64,000 nt of DNA from Lindgomyces ingoldianus (lineage: Eukaryota > Ascomycota > Dothideomycetes > Pleosporales > Lindgomycetaceae), in the NCBI RefSeq assembly GCF_010093535.1, contig NW_022985180.1:573943-637942 (forward strand), given 5' to 3'. Every line of letters begins with the position of its first letter. The stretch's first letter is position 1. The position numbers and the translations under genes are program-made. The notes beneath the pieces were generated by a model. It worked only from the letters and a program-made list of their open reading frames with translations, was not told the DNA's origin and made no database searches. Below are positions 23,601-34,920 of the stretch, in pieces.

Positions 23601-26428
23601 TAACTGCTATTTGCAGGATAGCCTTATTATCTGTACAGTTACCTAGCTTAGTCTTTAAGATGTTAAACGCTTATTAGAGAGGTATATGCGCGCGCTTAAC
23701 CTTTCTAACTACCTAATGTGCTTCTATAGGCATCTGCCTGTATATAGCTCTTATAATTTTTACACAAGCTTAAAAATCCTCTAAAGCAAAGTTTATACTA
23801 GGGTTATATATAATGTAGTCTAGAGGTCTTTAATAGGTGTTAATCTAGCATTTGCATAGTGCATCTTAGGTATCTTATGTAGACATAGATTTTAGAAATG
23901 TAGCAGCCTAAAATAATGTGTTTATATTAATAACATATAAGACATCTTTATTATTAATTTATATAACATTAATAATAACTTTATAGTTAAAGTAAGTGTT
24001 ATTTTTAATTATAAACTTAAATTTTTATAAGGCCTAGTTATATAATTAGTAGAGGTAGCAGAACTTCTTAATCTCTTCTAGCACTGCGGCATTAACATTA
24101 TAGCTAGCGCTAGTTAGCATCTTCTAGAGTCTTTCTATGCAGGGGTGTCTAAATTAGCAGTAGAGGCAGTAGAGTTCTAATTTAGTAAAGAAAGACATAA
24201 ATTCTTCTTTACTAATATTAAAAAAAAAGTGTCCTTATTTTTATATAATAAGTATAGTAGTTTTATCTTTATGTATAATAACATTTAAAATGTTATTAAA
24301 GTATACCCTAAGTTAGTTAGCATCTACTAGTAATAGCAAAAATAGTGTTAGAGTCTCTAGAATGTAGTATGTAACTAAACTAATTAAGTTCTAGATTTAT
24401 ATAGTACTAATTAATCTTTTTAGTGTCTAGCCTTTAAAGCTAATATTTGTTTAGCTAAGTGTTTAATTAATTTCTATACATAGGTTCTTTTATATATACG
24501 CCTTAAGTTAGAACTTGCTAACAGTAGAGATTTTTACTACGCCTATGTCTTATAGTTTGCTTTAGTATACTGTATAGTATTAGTTATTAAGGATAAACTG
24601 CTTAGCATATTTCTTAGGTTTAATGCTATAGATGTCCTCTTCTGTTGCATAGTATAAATAAGTAGTAAAGGTAAAGTAGTTAACAGCTTTTTTAGCATTT
24701 TTACTTTTTTATTTTATTTTCTTTACATTATGTAAATTATTCTTTTCTTTAAGGTAACTTTTAAAGTTTTAAATATATAAGGTAATAGCTTTATATAATA
24801 AGGTCTTATTATAAAAATTTTTATATAAGGTAATGTACTAGTTCTTTACTTATGTATAGTTATTATAAAAGTAGTTTAATAACTAACATTTTTTCTTATA
24901 GCAGATAAAGCACTTTTTTATCTATATGCAGTTATCTCTAGATTATAGCCTAAACCTAGATAAAGATCTTCTATGTTATTTTTTTCTACGCAGAGAAAAG
25001 CTTCTTTCTTATTATGCAGACTCTTATTATGTAGAGTTATATTAGTAGTCTGTGTAGTATACATTAGGCAGTTCCTAGAGGTATTAGTTTACCCTTTAGT
25101 CTATAGTAACTTAAAGTAATGCCTATAAGTTACTAAATAAGGCTTTACATAAAGGCTTAATAGTAAATATAGCATATTCTAGTTCTAGTTATCCTTAACA
25201 GGCTTATATAATAGCAGTGTGTAGTAGAACATCTTTTTAAAATTTTATTCTTAGTGCCTTTTATATAAGTGTAAGCTTATTAATTATTATTTTAAAAGCT
25301 TTATATAAACTTTTATTAAAGTTTTTTTATTAGTATTATATAAAAGTTATTATTATCTAGTCTATCTAGTACTAGCTATAGTTTACATTAGTGTTAAAGT
25401 AACTACTTAAGGTGTTGTATAAATGCTTCTAGTTATGTCTAAAGCCTATATTGTGCATATAGTACATATTTACTTAACCTTTTAAGATATCTAGAAAAAT
25501 GTCTATGTACTAAGTTTTCTAAATATTTAGCTATTAACATAGATTAATAAAGATTTTTATTTTATTTATAAAAATGTTATATAGTTAACTTATATAGTTA
25601 TTATTTTTTTTTATACTTTTTAAAATTATATAATTTTATTTACTAGAAGTTTTTCTTTAGTAGTTTCCCTCTAAAGTAGAAGTTTATACAGGTTGTAATG
25701 TAGTATAGATTATGCAGGTGGTATTAGTAGTGCATACACTACTGCAGGCAGTAGTGTGTACAATTAAGGGTGTGGAGCAGGCGTTAGGTAGAGTGGCATG
25801 TATTGTTTGTACAGTAATTAGTGTAGTGCTAGCTAAGGTGTAAAAGCAGGTAATGCTAGTACATTTAGTGTTAATAGCAGCATTATGTTTAGTCTGCTTC
25901 TGTGCAAAGCTTTATATAGTAATAAAAGTTATATATAAAGCTTTTTTAGTGTAATTACTTTTTTTTATGCTATATTATATAGCTTCTAGGCTTAGGTACC
26001 TTTAGTGCCTAGCTATAGTGTAATTCCTTTATTCTTTAGCACTTATATAAGCTCTTTTTTAAACGCGCAGCTAAGTGCTAAGAAGTCTTATAGTGTCTAT
26101 TTTTTAAAATTCTTTATGTACGCACTTAGAAAAGTAGCGCCCTTCTAAGTTATTATATGTAGATTAGTAATTATATAACTTATATATAATTAAGTCTATA
26201 AGCTTATTAAAGCCTTTAACATGTTAATCTTGTTATTTTAGTACTCTAGGCTAGTCTTGTTTTATAGTGTTGCCTTTAATATCTTTATGTCCTTTATAAG
26301 TTATTTATATAATAAAAATTATTTCTTATTTTTTTTATTATTATATAGAGTTATTAGTTGCTAATAAGATTTTATTATAATAGTATAGTTAATTACTTTT
26401 TTAGTAGATTACGCAGGTACTGCTGTTA

Positions 26429-26660
26429 TCTAGCTGCTAAGTTATACAGCTTTAATAGCTTTAGTGTGCGCCTTACACTATCTCCTCTTTACTTTGTATA
26501 GTAGCAGAGCTTACTGTATAATGTAAAGAATTAATGTGCTATTGTCTAGCTACTAGGTTATACAGCTTTAGTAGCTTTAGTGTGCGTTTTACACTATCTT
26601 CTTTTTACTTTATACAGTAGCAGAGCTTGCTGTATAATACAAAAAATTAATCTACTATTC
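26429..26660. repeat. 116-bp tandem duplication in the copia leader
   Basis: Two direct copies of a 116-base unit starting TCTAGCTGCTAAG (26429) and TCTAGCTACTAGG (26545). The differences are transitions. It lies between the 5' LTR and the coding region. Confidence 0.85.
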
Positions 26661-26782
26661 TAAAAAATAAGTAACTAAATAAAGTACTTTATAAGGCGTA
26701 AGTACTTTGCTATTACTCTTTCTAAAAGATAAGTAATAAAATAAAGTACTTTATAAAGTGTAAGTACTTTATTATTACTTTT
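26661..26782. repeat. 61-bp tandem duplication in the copia leader
   Basis: Two direct copies of a 61-base unit containing TAAAGTACTTTATAA, next to the 116-bp duplication and ahead of the 5' LTR. Confidence 0.8.
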
Positions 26783-26818
26783 ACTAATTTATAGTTAATT
26801 AAATTAACTACTAATTAG

Positions 26819-27099
26819 TGTTAAATAGGCTCTAATAGCTAGCTGCTTATAGTATAAGCACTTAAGTAGCAAAAGTAAGAGTGGTGTACAGTGTGCACAG
26901 CGTACAAGGTAGGTAAGGTAAGGGCAACATGTTTCTAGTTCTATTGCTCTTGTCTTTCCTCTGTACAGAGGAAAAGAGAGATATCTAGATGTTCGCGCAC
27001 AGAGGTTCGCGCACAAGCATCATGTGACATAGATACGTGATCCTGCTCGTGCGCGATCGTTCGTATCCAGGCCGCGACGCTGCTGCTGCGTACGGACAA
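26819..27099 (-). repeat. Copia LTR (right, 5' LTR)
   Basis: A 281-base LTR starting TGTTAAATAGGCTC and ending CGTACGGACA. The right (outer) half keeps many CpG sites (GCGCGATCGTTCG, GGCCGCGACGC) that are mutated in the left LTR. Confidence 0.9.
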
Positions 27100-27104
27100 C
27101 TCTA

Positions 27105-28340
27105 GTATATACTAATTATTAGTTATTAAAGTACTTTATAATAACAAAAGTGCTAAATGCTTGTTAGGTCTATTAAGCTAAAAAGTTAGCTTAGTATTAC
27201 TTTTAAATTAAGTACACCTCTAGTAAAAATAACACTAGAGCAGACATCTTTAGCTATTATAAATAAAATATAGAAAATTTAAAAGCAGCTTAAACTAATA
27301 ACTAGTTAAAAGTCCTTTTTAGACTATACTAACTTTACCTCTAAATTAATAAGGAATTAGCCTAGTACTATATTACTTAAATAATAACTTAAGTAACTTT
27401 ACTAAATGTTATAGAAAAACTAAACTAGGTTATGTTTTTAAATTTTTTAAAATTAATTAACATATTACTTTAAAAAAAATTAAGCTTTTTTTATATAAAA
27501 GTAAAAACTCTTACCTTACTATTATTAAATAAGAAATAGACTACCTCTTTATACTAACTATTTATGTGTTTTAGTAGACTTGCTGCTGTGTACCTAACTT
27601 ATTTAAGAAGTCTATAATTAAGTATCTTTAGCACACCTTAGTGCTACTAAGACCTATTAGTTACTGTTCTAAAAGTACTACTAAAAAAGTATAAAGGCTA
27701 CTTATAAATAATATATATAAAATTACCTTCTTTATTATAAAGCTTATTTAAAATAGACCTAAACTCTAGAGTTTATCTACCCTTTTTTAATCTCTAATTA
27801 ACTAATGTAGCACCTGTGTATTAATTTTAAGGATTTTTTTAAAGATAAGTCTAGTTATAACTAGATTATAGTTATAATTAATTACATATCTAAATAAGCT
27901 ATTTCTATTTCTTACTATAAAATAATTAACGCTTAAAAAATAGCTGCCTTATTTATTTAATAAGTATACTATTTTAGCTACACACTTAAAACTATTATGT
28001 TTAACTAGAGACCTTAGTTTATATCTAGTTTTTAGTCTAAATTTTATTAAATTTTAAGTATAAAAGTTAAGCTCTTTACTACTTTTTATAAAGAAATAAA
28101 TAGCTAAATAAAGATTATAAATAAGTATATTAATTAAAGACTAAGGCCTTTTATATTTTTTTACTAAGATAACTAGAGTTTCTTACTGCCTTTAATTAAT
28201 TAGGCTTAGATAACTTTACTTTATGTAATAATTAAAATGTTTTTATATTAAGTTTTATATAGCTTTAAACTATGTTACAGCTAAGACTAGAAACATTCTA
28301 CAGAACCTATTATAGCTACAGATAAGCTAAATTATAAGAA
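27105..28340 (+). pseudogene. Gypsy D RNase H and integrase remnant
   Basis: Continuation of gypsy D pol after the copia insertion. RNase H end: LLKYFIITKVLNAC (usual ALKYFxTTKxLxxRQ) at about 27130-27170. Integrase core from about 27820: MDFKDFF, then VIINYISK for the usual VxVDRxSK. Both have TAG/TAA interruptions. Inactive. Confidence 0.7.
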
Positions 28341-28965
28341 TGCCCTAGCATTAGCAACCTGCATACATGCAGCCTAAGAGTTAGTTAAGACCTATATAGA
28401 AAAGGCCTAGAAGTAGATGTAAACTATAGTTAACTGCTACTACTAGCTAGTTAACTAGAAGGTTAGCAATATAGTCTACTTAAACACTAAAAACCTAGCT
28501 GTTTAAAGACTTAGCTAAAAACTATCTAAATAATAAAAAAGCCTTTTTAAAGTACTTAAATAAGTTAGAAACTTATACTACTTAAAGCTACTTTTAAAGT
28601 TAAAGATATATAACATCTTTACACTAAACATACTTTATAAAGACTCTTAGAATTTACTTCTAAAACAAAAACCTTTAAAACCCTCTAAAATTACTATTAA
28701 TAAAGTAGAGAAGTAAAAAGTAAAGAAAATACTTACTAGTAAGCTTTACTAAAAAAACACTTAAGTACTAAGTAAAATAAGTAGAACATAACTTTAATCT
28801 AGTCTAGTATAAAGCTTTAAATTTTAAAAGTTCTTTTTATAAACTAAAAGCTTTTTATAATAAGCATTTAAATTAGCTAGAACTTTTAAAAGCCTTATAT
28901 AAGTAAATTAAGGCTTTTAAAGCTAGTGTAAAAGGCATAGATTACTTAGCAAATAATAAAGTATA

Positions 28966-30805
28966 ACATAGTCCACAAGCAAATGTTCAACACAAGCGAG
29001 TGTTCCGCCCCACTACTAAATTTAACTTTAAAGACTATTAATTTAACAACGCAAAAATATACTATATAAAATAAACTACTATAGGATTATTTAATATCCT
29101 TGCATGTACAAGAGTTATGCCTAGGCTTGTTACAGCGCTTGCAGCGCTGTGCGCGCGCTGCGCTGCTTTTAGCAGTTAACTCCTTCTAAGGCATTTTGCT
29201 ACCTCCTACTATACTAGCAAGCTTCTAAGTACTTAACTTAACACCTTAATAACCTGTTAGAGTTTCTTCTTTCTAAATTTGCTTTTTTTTACGCTGCTTA
29301 CGCTTTGTAGCTGCCTTACAGGCCCTCTCTAGGGCAACTGCTTAATTACGCTATAGAACAGCAACATAAGCTATCTTAGTAGCACCCTTACTTAGCTGCT
29401 TTGCTAGATTAAGCATAGTAAAAAAAGATAAATTCTAATGCCTTTAAATTTAATTATATAGTAGAGTTAACTAAGCCTTAACCTTATAAAAATTACTAGG
29501 TGTTTAAGCCTCCTAGGCAGTATTTAGTAGTAGAGTAGCTAGCTAATTAGGTAGCTGTATATTAAGCTTTAAAAGCACTAGCTCTAGGTTAAATAGAACT
29601 AGTCCTATAGCTTTAAAGCCTACGCAGATATTATCTATTGTAATTAAGCAACTAAATGCTGCTTTAAAGGCTAGTAGAAAAGTTAGCTTGTTAATATAGT
29701 TAATCTAGTAGCAGATTAACTAGCTAATCTTAGTACTGTACGCGCGCTTTAACAGTAAAAAGCAGCCAACGTTAAGCAGCTATAGAATATGTGACGCGTG
29801 TGCTGGCATACAGAGCGCTATAATACGCCTCTGCTTACAGAGCTCTAGGAATTTAACAGAGTAATAGCTCTTATAGCTATTAAAAATAAGCAGCTGCTAT
29901 AAGCCTACTAAGTAATCTTTTATATGCAGATTAAAGTGCTTTAGCTATGTAATTTTATGTTTATTAGTTGTTTAGCTGTTATTGCTAACACTAATAGCCT
30001 AGTCCTTTAGTATATCCTTATCCTTATACTAGGCAGATAGGTGATGCTTGCCTTTAAAGATTGCGTACAGAGGTATTGCCTACCTATCTGTGTTAATGCC
30101 TGCAATAACTGTCACCTATTTACAGTTACCTAGCTGTATAGCCTTTAGCTAATTACATCTATCTGTGCCTGTAACAACTATTTAGCTTAATATAACCCCT
30201 ATCTAAAAGCCTATCTTGTTAAAATTATATGTGTCCTAATCTATAATGCTATACTTTAATTATGTAGCCTTTATAAGCTTAAACTACTTACTTATAATTG
30301 CTAGATCTTTACATTTTACTTATTAGTAATTATATAGTTAGCTAAAGTAAGTTTTAACTGCTAGCGTACGCGCAACAAAGTTAGATGGCCAGTTAATACC
30401 TACTAGTAGAGCGCTGCGCTTAGTAAGAAGCTTGTTAGCTATCTCTTGTACAGCACCTAGAGTAGGCGCAAATCCTTAGGAATCTAGATTAAGTATATGC
30501 TTAATAATTACCTTCTCTTCTAGCTTTGTAAGCTTCTTGTTGTTAGCTGTACAGTCGCGTCACATAGTCATCCCTGCGCGTTATTAGCAGAGAGCCATTT
30601 AATTAACATTGTAGAGTGCTGCAGCGCGCCTTTTAGTTAAAGACATGTCTTTATTAAGAGCTTAAATAGCTAGGTTAATTCTAGCCTCTTTTAAAGATAA
30701 TTAATTATATAGTTGTTAATGCATCGCGGTTGGTAGTAGGTTGGCTGCGTTTTGGTGGTGGGGCGGAACACTCGCTTGTGTTGAACATTCGCTTGTGGAC
30801 CATGT
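28966..30805 (-). mobile_element. TIR-A Fot1/pogo-like transposon, inverted copy
   Basis: An 1840-base copy of the element at 9772-11614 in the opposite orientation, with the same terminal repeats and TA duplications (28964-28965, 30806-30807). Its right (5') end is the least mutated part (GCATCGCGGTTGG, GGGGCGGAACACTCGC). The minus-strand transposase frame is interrupted. It is inserted in gypsy D downstream of the integrase. Confidence 0.87.
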
Positions 30806-30905
30806 TAAAAGTAAGAAGTTAATTTATAGTTATATATAATAGTATTATAACTTTATAGACATAGCGCTATAGAGGTCTAATAGTAAGCTGTTAGAGACTT
30901 TTAAA

Positions 30906-30970
30906 CTTTTTTTTTTCTTTACTTTTCTTTCTCTTTTCTCTTTTCTCTCTTCTTTTTTCTTTTTTTTAGA
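30906..30970. repeat. Polypyrimidine tract
   Basis: About 65 bases almost wholly C/T on the plus strand (TTTCTTTACTTTTCTTTCTC and similar) within gypsy D, between the TIR-A and TIR-C insertions. Confidence 0.85.
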
Positions 30971-31060
30971 CTTCTTTTAAACCCTCTTTACCTTATTTTT
31001 AGCTGCCTAAAAGCGTTGTAATATTTGCTTAAAAGTTAGACACTAAAGCTTCTAAAGCTA

Positions 31061-32160
31061 ACGTACTTCATAGGCGAGTTGCTTACACACCTAAGTTGCT
31101 CACTTTTGCTAAGACCCTACTAAACCACCCTTCCTACACTAATGCATTCCCCACAACACTACTTAGACGCGCTAAAAGAAAGTTAGATACAGCTTACACT
31201 CTAAGCTTTTAAATAAGACATAAAACTCTTAAAGAAATGTGCTGTAGCTATATATAAGGTTTTATAAAAGACAATAAATAACTACAGCACTAGATAACCT
31301 TTACAAGCTAATTCTACAGCTAAATTATAAAGGCTAGGCAATAAAAAGGAGCAGGTGATTGTTAAGACTATACTTAAGCTATATGCGCAAGAAATTTCCC
31401 CTTAGATAGCATTTATAGCTAATATAGCTAATTCTTTGCGCGCTAAGCGTAATCTAGGCTATGTTTACATAAACTAGCCTAGTACGTTTGTAAAGCGTTA
31501 TTTAGAGCTTAAAGTAACATTTAAGCGTAAGTATAACTATAAGAGAGCCCTCTATAAGAGTCCTAAGGTAATTTAGGGCAGGTTTAGCCTTATAGAGAAT
31601 ATTAAAGCTAAGTATAGCATCTAGGATAATAACACATATAACTTTAGCAAGACAGAGTTTATAATTAGCTAGATATCTCTTAACTATACTTACGCTTAAA
31701 ACTTTACTTTAAGCTCTAAATAACACTTTACAAACATACTAGGCTAGCTTATATAAACATAGCCTAGATTACGCTTAGCGCGTAAAGAATTAGCTATATT
31801 AGCTATAAATGCTATCTAAGGGGAAATTCCTTGCGCATATAGCTTAAGTATAGTCTTAACAATCACCTGCTTCTTTTTATTGCCTAGCCTTTATAATTTA
31901 GCTGTAGAATTAGCTTGTAAAAGTTATCTAGCACTATAGTTATTTATTATCTTTTATAAGACCTTACACATAGCTACAGTATATTTCTTTAAGAGTTTTA
32001 TGTCTTATTTAAAAGCTTAGAGCGTAAGCTGTATCTAATATTTTTTTAGCGCGTCTAAGTAGTGTTGTGGGGAATGCATTAGTATAGGAAGAGTGGTTTA
32101 GTAGGGTCTTGGCAAAAGTAAGCAACTCAGGTGTGTGAGCAACTCGCCTATGAAGTACGT
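31061..32160. mobile_element. TIR-C foldback element carrying a partial Fot1-like transposase
   Basis: An 1100-base element flanked by TA (31059-31060, 32161-32162) with terminal repeat ACGTACTTCATAGGCGAGTT and its complement. The left arm (about 31061-31530) is repeated inverted as the right arm (about 31690-32160), so the whole folds on itself. The left half reads on the plus strand as the N-terminal part of a Fot1/pogo transposase: KEQVIVKTILKLYAQ, FVKRYLELKVTFKRKYNYKR, AKYSI, then YNFSKTEF (usual YNFDETGF). There the coding stops and the inverted copy starts. The DDE C-terminal half is absent, so the element cannot be autonomous. Confidence 0.85.
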
Positions 32161-32752
32161 TAAAACCTAATAAAGCAGCTTAGTGTTTTAGTAGAATAAA
32201 GCTACTTAAACACTAGCTATAAAAAGCTTAGCCTTTTAGCTTTTTATAACTTACACTACTTATGCTAAGTTTTAAGCAGACTTTAAAATAGCTTTAAAAG
32301 CTCTTTTTTATTTTTATTACTTTTTATGTTTTAGGCTGCTGCCTATAGCTTAAGATAGCTTTAAAAAACTAAAAATTTTTTTATAATATAAAAAAACCTA
32401 CACACGCATTAGTAAACTATACTCTAGTAGTATTAAACTATATTTATATAAAGTTACATTTTTTATTATATAAGGTGTAATATTTATATTTCTTTAATTT
32501 AAAAGACTAATAGGAGAACTTAACTTAAAGGCTATAAGTAAAGGTGTAGGTAGCCTAAAAGTAGATAACTTAAAACACCTTTAAAAAAGCTCTAAAAGAG
32601 AGGTAAAGCAGCATAGTAATTTTCTTTAATACTATAATTAGTTAGCAGACTAAGCTATAAAATATTAGGTGTATAATAATACCTATGTAGTAGAGATTTA
32701 AAGGATAGCTAAAAAAAAACTCATAACATTAACTAAACTATATAAGTAAAGT

Positions 32753-34374
32753 TGTAATGGCGCAGGCAAGACAATGGGTCCGAATGCGGTATGAATCCAC
32801 TCAGAGGCATATAGGAGTGCGTGGGGACTCAGAGACCTGGGAATACCAATGACACCTATAGGCCTTGTACAGTACCCTCGCGAAAGTCATTAGCCACCCA
32901 GTGATCTAAGCTCTAGATGGGTGAAGTCAGCCATTTTAGCATAGCAATATCTCTGTTAAAAATTAATTAAATTTAAAAATTTTTAGTTCTATAAGAAGCC
33001 TATATATAGGCTAGTTTCTTAGTGTTGTAGCTAGTTAATAGTAAGTTGATCTGCCTTTGTTTTAGATAACTTCCTTCATGCGCTTTAACTAACTAAGGAT
33101 ACACTTCCTATAATTGGCTGGTTGAATTTTTAACCACTCCTCCTGCAGGACCTCTACTATTTGCTGGCAAGTAGTAATATATTCTTGTTACTTTAAGATG
33201 CGCAACTTTATGATCTGCTAGACGTTCTTAATTAGATTTAAATTAGGGCTCTGCGGAGGCCACTCTATCTAGATTATATCATAATTATCTATATACTTTT
33301 GAGTTGCCTTTGCGGTGTGTATAGAAGCTCCATCCTGCATCTAGATGCTAATCCCTCAAGCCTCTGTAAGTTCCTAATAGAATGGGATCCTAACGTTATG
33401 TAGAATCTAGCAGTATTTCCTAGAGTTGTTGCGCTTGCTGTTAGTGTTAATATAGAGCTCTAATTTACTATTAAGAGATATTACACTAAAAACACTAACT
33501 GTAGTTCTTCTAGACTTAAATGTAGGCTTTAAGTAGCAGCTCTTGTACCCACGCCCAGCTCTTTAACGTACCTATAGAGGCGTAGTATCTAATCCAACCT
33601 TAAACGTAGCCTTATTACAAAACGCTATACAAGCCATGTCTTTGTCCTTGTTAAATTAGTGTATTTAGGCAAATTAGAGTTGCTTTTCTTTGTGCACAGC
33701 TAACAGCCAAGGCTTACAGCGTAGGCAGAAGGCGTAGTACTTGTTTTTTGCAAGGTATTTCCTTACAGTGCAGGCATAGATCTAACATCTAGTCTTTAAT
33801 AGCGTCGCAATAGTGTTAAGCGTAGCAAAGGGATTATTTACTGCCTAGCAAATAAGATGCCTCTTAGCGCGTTTGTTAAGCTTTAGAGGCCTGCCTGTAC
33901 GCAGGGCTTTAGTATAGATGTGTTAGGGCTGCTTTCGCAGCTTCCTAATGTTATACGTAACTGTCGACTTTAGTATGCTAAGATAACGCGTGATTTTGCC
34001 AGCGCTCACCTTATAAAGGTGGAACTGCTATATTGTATTAACAGTACATTCAGACAGCTCTTTTCTTAAGGTTTTATTTAGCTTTAGACTTATTAAAAAT
34101 GGGGTTCTTTTAATAGAGTTATGGTGGGTTGATTTTAGTGCATTTGTGTGGTGGGGGAAGAACTCAGCTAAGTGGCCAATCACTTATGCGAGGGTACTGT
34201 ACGTAGGATATCAGAAAACTACCGAGCTAGCTACAGGGGCGAGGTGCGACTAAATACATGAGGGAATAGGGGTAACTGCGGGGGACTAGGTCGAGTCATG
34301 GTCGGGGCCGATACGGGGACCCTTCGGATAGGATCCGAGCGACCCGAGATGGAACGATTCGTAGAATCGTTACA
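32753..34374 (-). repeat. Solo gypsy D LTR, split by a Tc1 element
   Basis: A 290-base D LTR (32753-32869 plus 34202-34374, with the TA duplication counted once) with a perfect 5-bp target duplication AAAGT (32748-32752 and 34375-34379). No internal element sequence remains, so it is a solo LTR left by LTR-LTR recombination. It is far less mutated than the other D LTRs (keeps GGGGCCGATACGGGG and CCGAGCGACCCGAG), which gives a near-original form of the family. Confidence 0.9.
32870..34199 (-). mobile_element. Tc1-like transposon, lightly RIPped
   Basis: A 1330-base element with terminal repeats CAGTACCCTCGC and GCGAGGGTACTG and TA duplications (32868-32869, 34200-34201). The minus strand encodes a Tc1/mariner DDE transposase: MQDGASIHTAKAT (usual MQDNAPIHTA) followed by IEWPPQSPNLNLIKNV (usual WPxxSPDLNPIENxW) at about 33220-33350. 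Several TAG/TAA interruptions and an Asp-to-Asn change in SPDLN make it inactive. The intact D LTR copies at 12045 and 35575 serve as empty sites. Confidence 0.88.
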
Positions 34375-34630
34375 AAAGTAAGTAAACACTTATTACTATA
34401 AATAATAAATTTGCTATATTAATAACTACACTGCTAGTTACTACTAAATAAAAACATTATAACAAAGGCATTATATTAGTATTAGGGTTTTAGTCTATTT
34501 CTTAGTAATAAGAAATTTTAGTTAAGATAGTTATACTTATTATATCTTATCTAAATTAGTTTTAAATTAGTTTTAAATATTTTCTATACACTATAAATAA
34601 AAACTATTAGCTTATAAAGAGAGGGAGTAG

Positions 34631-34920
34631 TGTAATAATTCTATAAATTATTCTATCTTAGGTTGCTTAGATCCTATCTAAAGGGTCCCTATATTAGCCC
34701 TAACTATAACTTAACCTAGTCCCCTGTAGTTACTCCTATTCCTTTATATATTTAGTTGCATCTTGCCTCTGTAGCTAGCTTAGTAGTTTTCTAATATCCT
34801 TTTATATAAGGCCTATAGGTGTTAATAGCATTCCTAGGTTTAGAGTCCCTACGCACTTCTATATGCCTCTAAGTAGATTCCTACTGCATTTAGACCTATT
34901 ATCTTGCCTGCGCTGTTACA
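34631..34920 (+). repeat. Gypsy D 3' LTR (plus orientation)
   Basis: A 290-base LTR beginning TGTAATAATTC and ending GCGCTGTTACA, directly after the purine tract AAAGAGAGGGAGTAG. This arrangement sets the sense direction of the family and marks it as the 3' LTR of the plus-strand copy. The flanks (AGTAG left, AGGCG right) are not a direct repeat, as expected for one LTR of a pair. Confidence 0.82.

Larger units (their letters stand above)
19908..27099 (-). mobile_element. Ty1/copia retrotransposon, full length, RIPped
   Basis: A 7192-base element with LTRs at both ends (19908-20187 and 26819-27099) and a perfect 5-bp target duplication ACTCT (19903-19907, 27100-27104). It splits gypsy D between reverse transcriptase and RNase H. 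Coding is on the minus strand: the reverse complement of about 21560-21800 reads ITLQQIIQMLK, then IYIDLKSLYNYLIKLGTT, matching the TDSxSLYECLVKLGTTKEK block near the RNase H of fungal copia pol proteins. No frame is open. Tandem repeats lie in the leader next to the 5' LTR, and a CA/GA microsatellite lies near the 3' LTR. Confidence 0.86.
12335..34920 (+). mobile_element. Gypsy D, plus-strand copy with six nested insertions
   Basis: After removal of its insertions (12778-15880, 17052-18166, 19908-27099, 28966-30805, 31061-32160, 32753-34374) about 6.6 kb of one Ty3/gypsy element remains, a usual length. The order is leader and gag-like region (12335-18700), reverse transcriptase (about 18780-19780), RNase H (from 27105), integrase (about 27800-28330), 3' region, polypurine tract (AAAGAGAGGGAGTAG, about 34616-34630) and 3' LTR (34631-34920). 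It has no 5' LTR and about 300 bases of leader are missing. It starts directly against the LTR of the minus copy. Every frame is interrupted by RIP-type stops. Confidence 0.7.
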
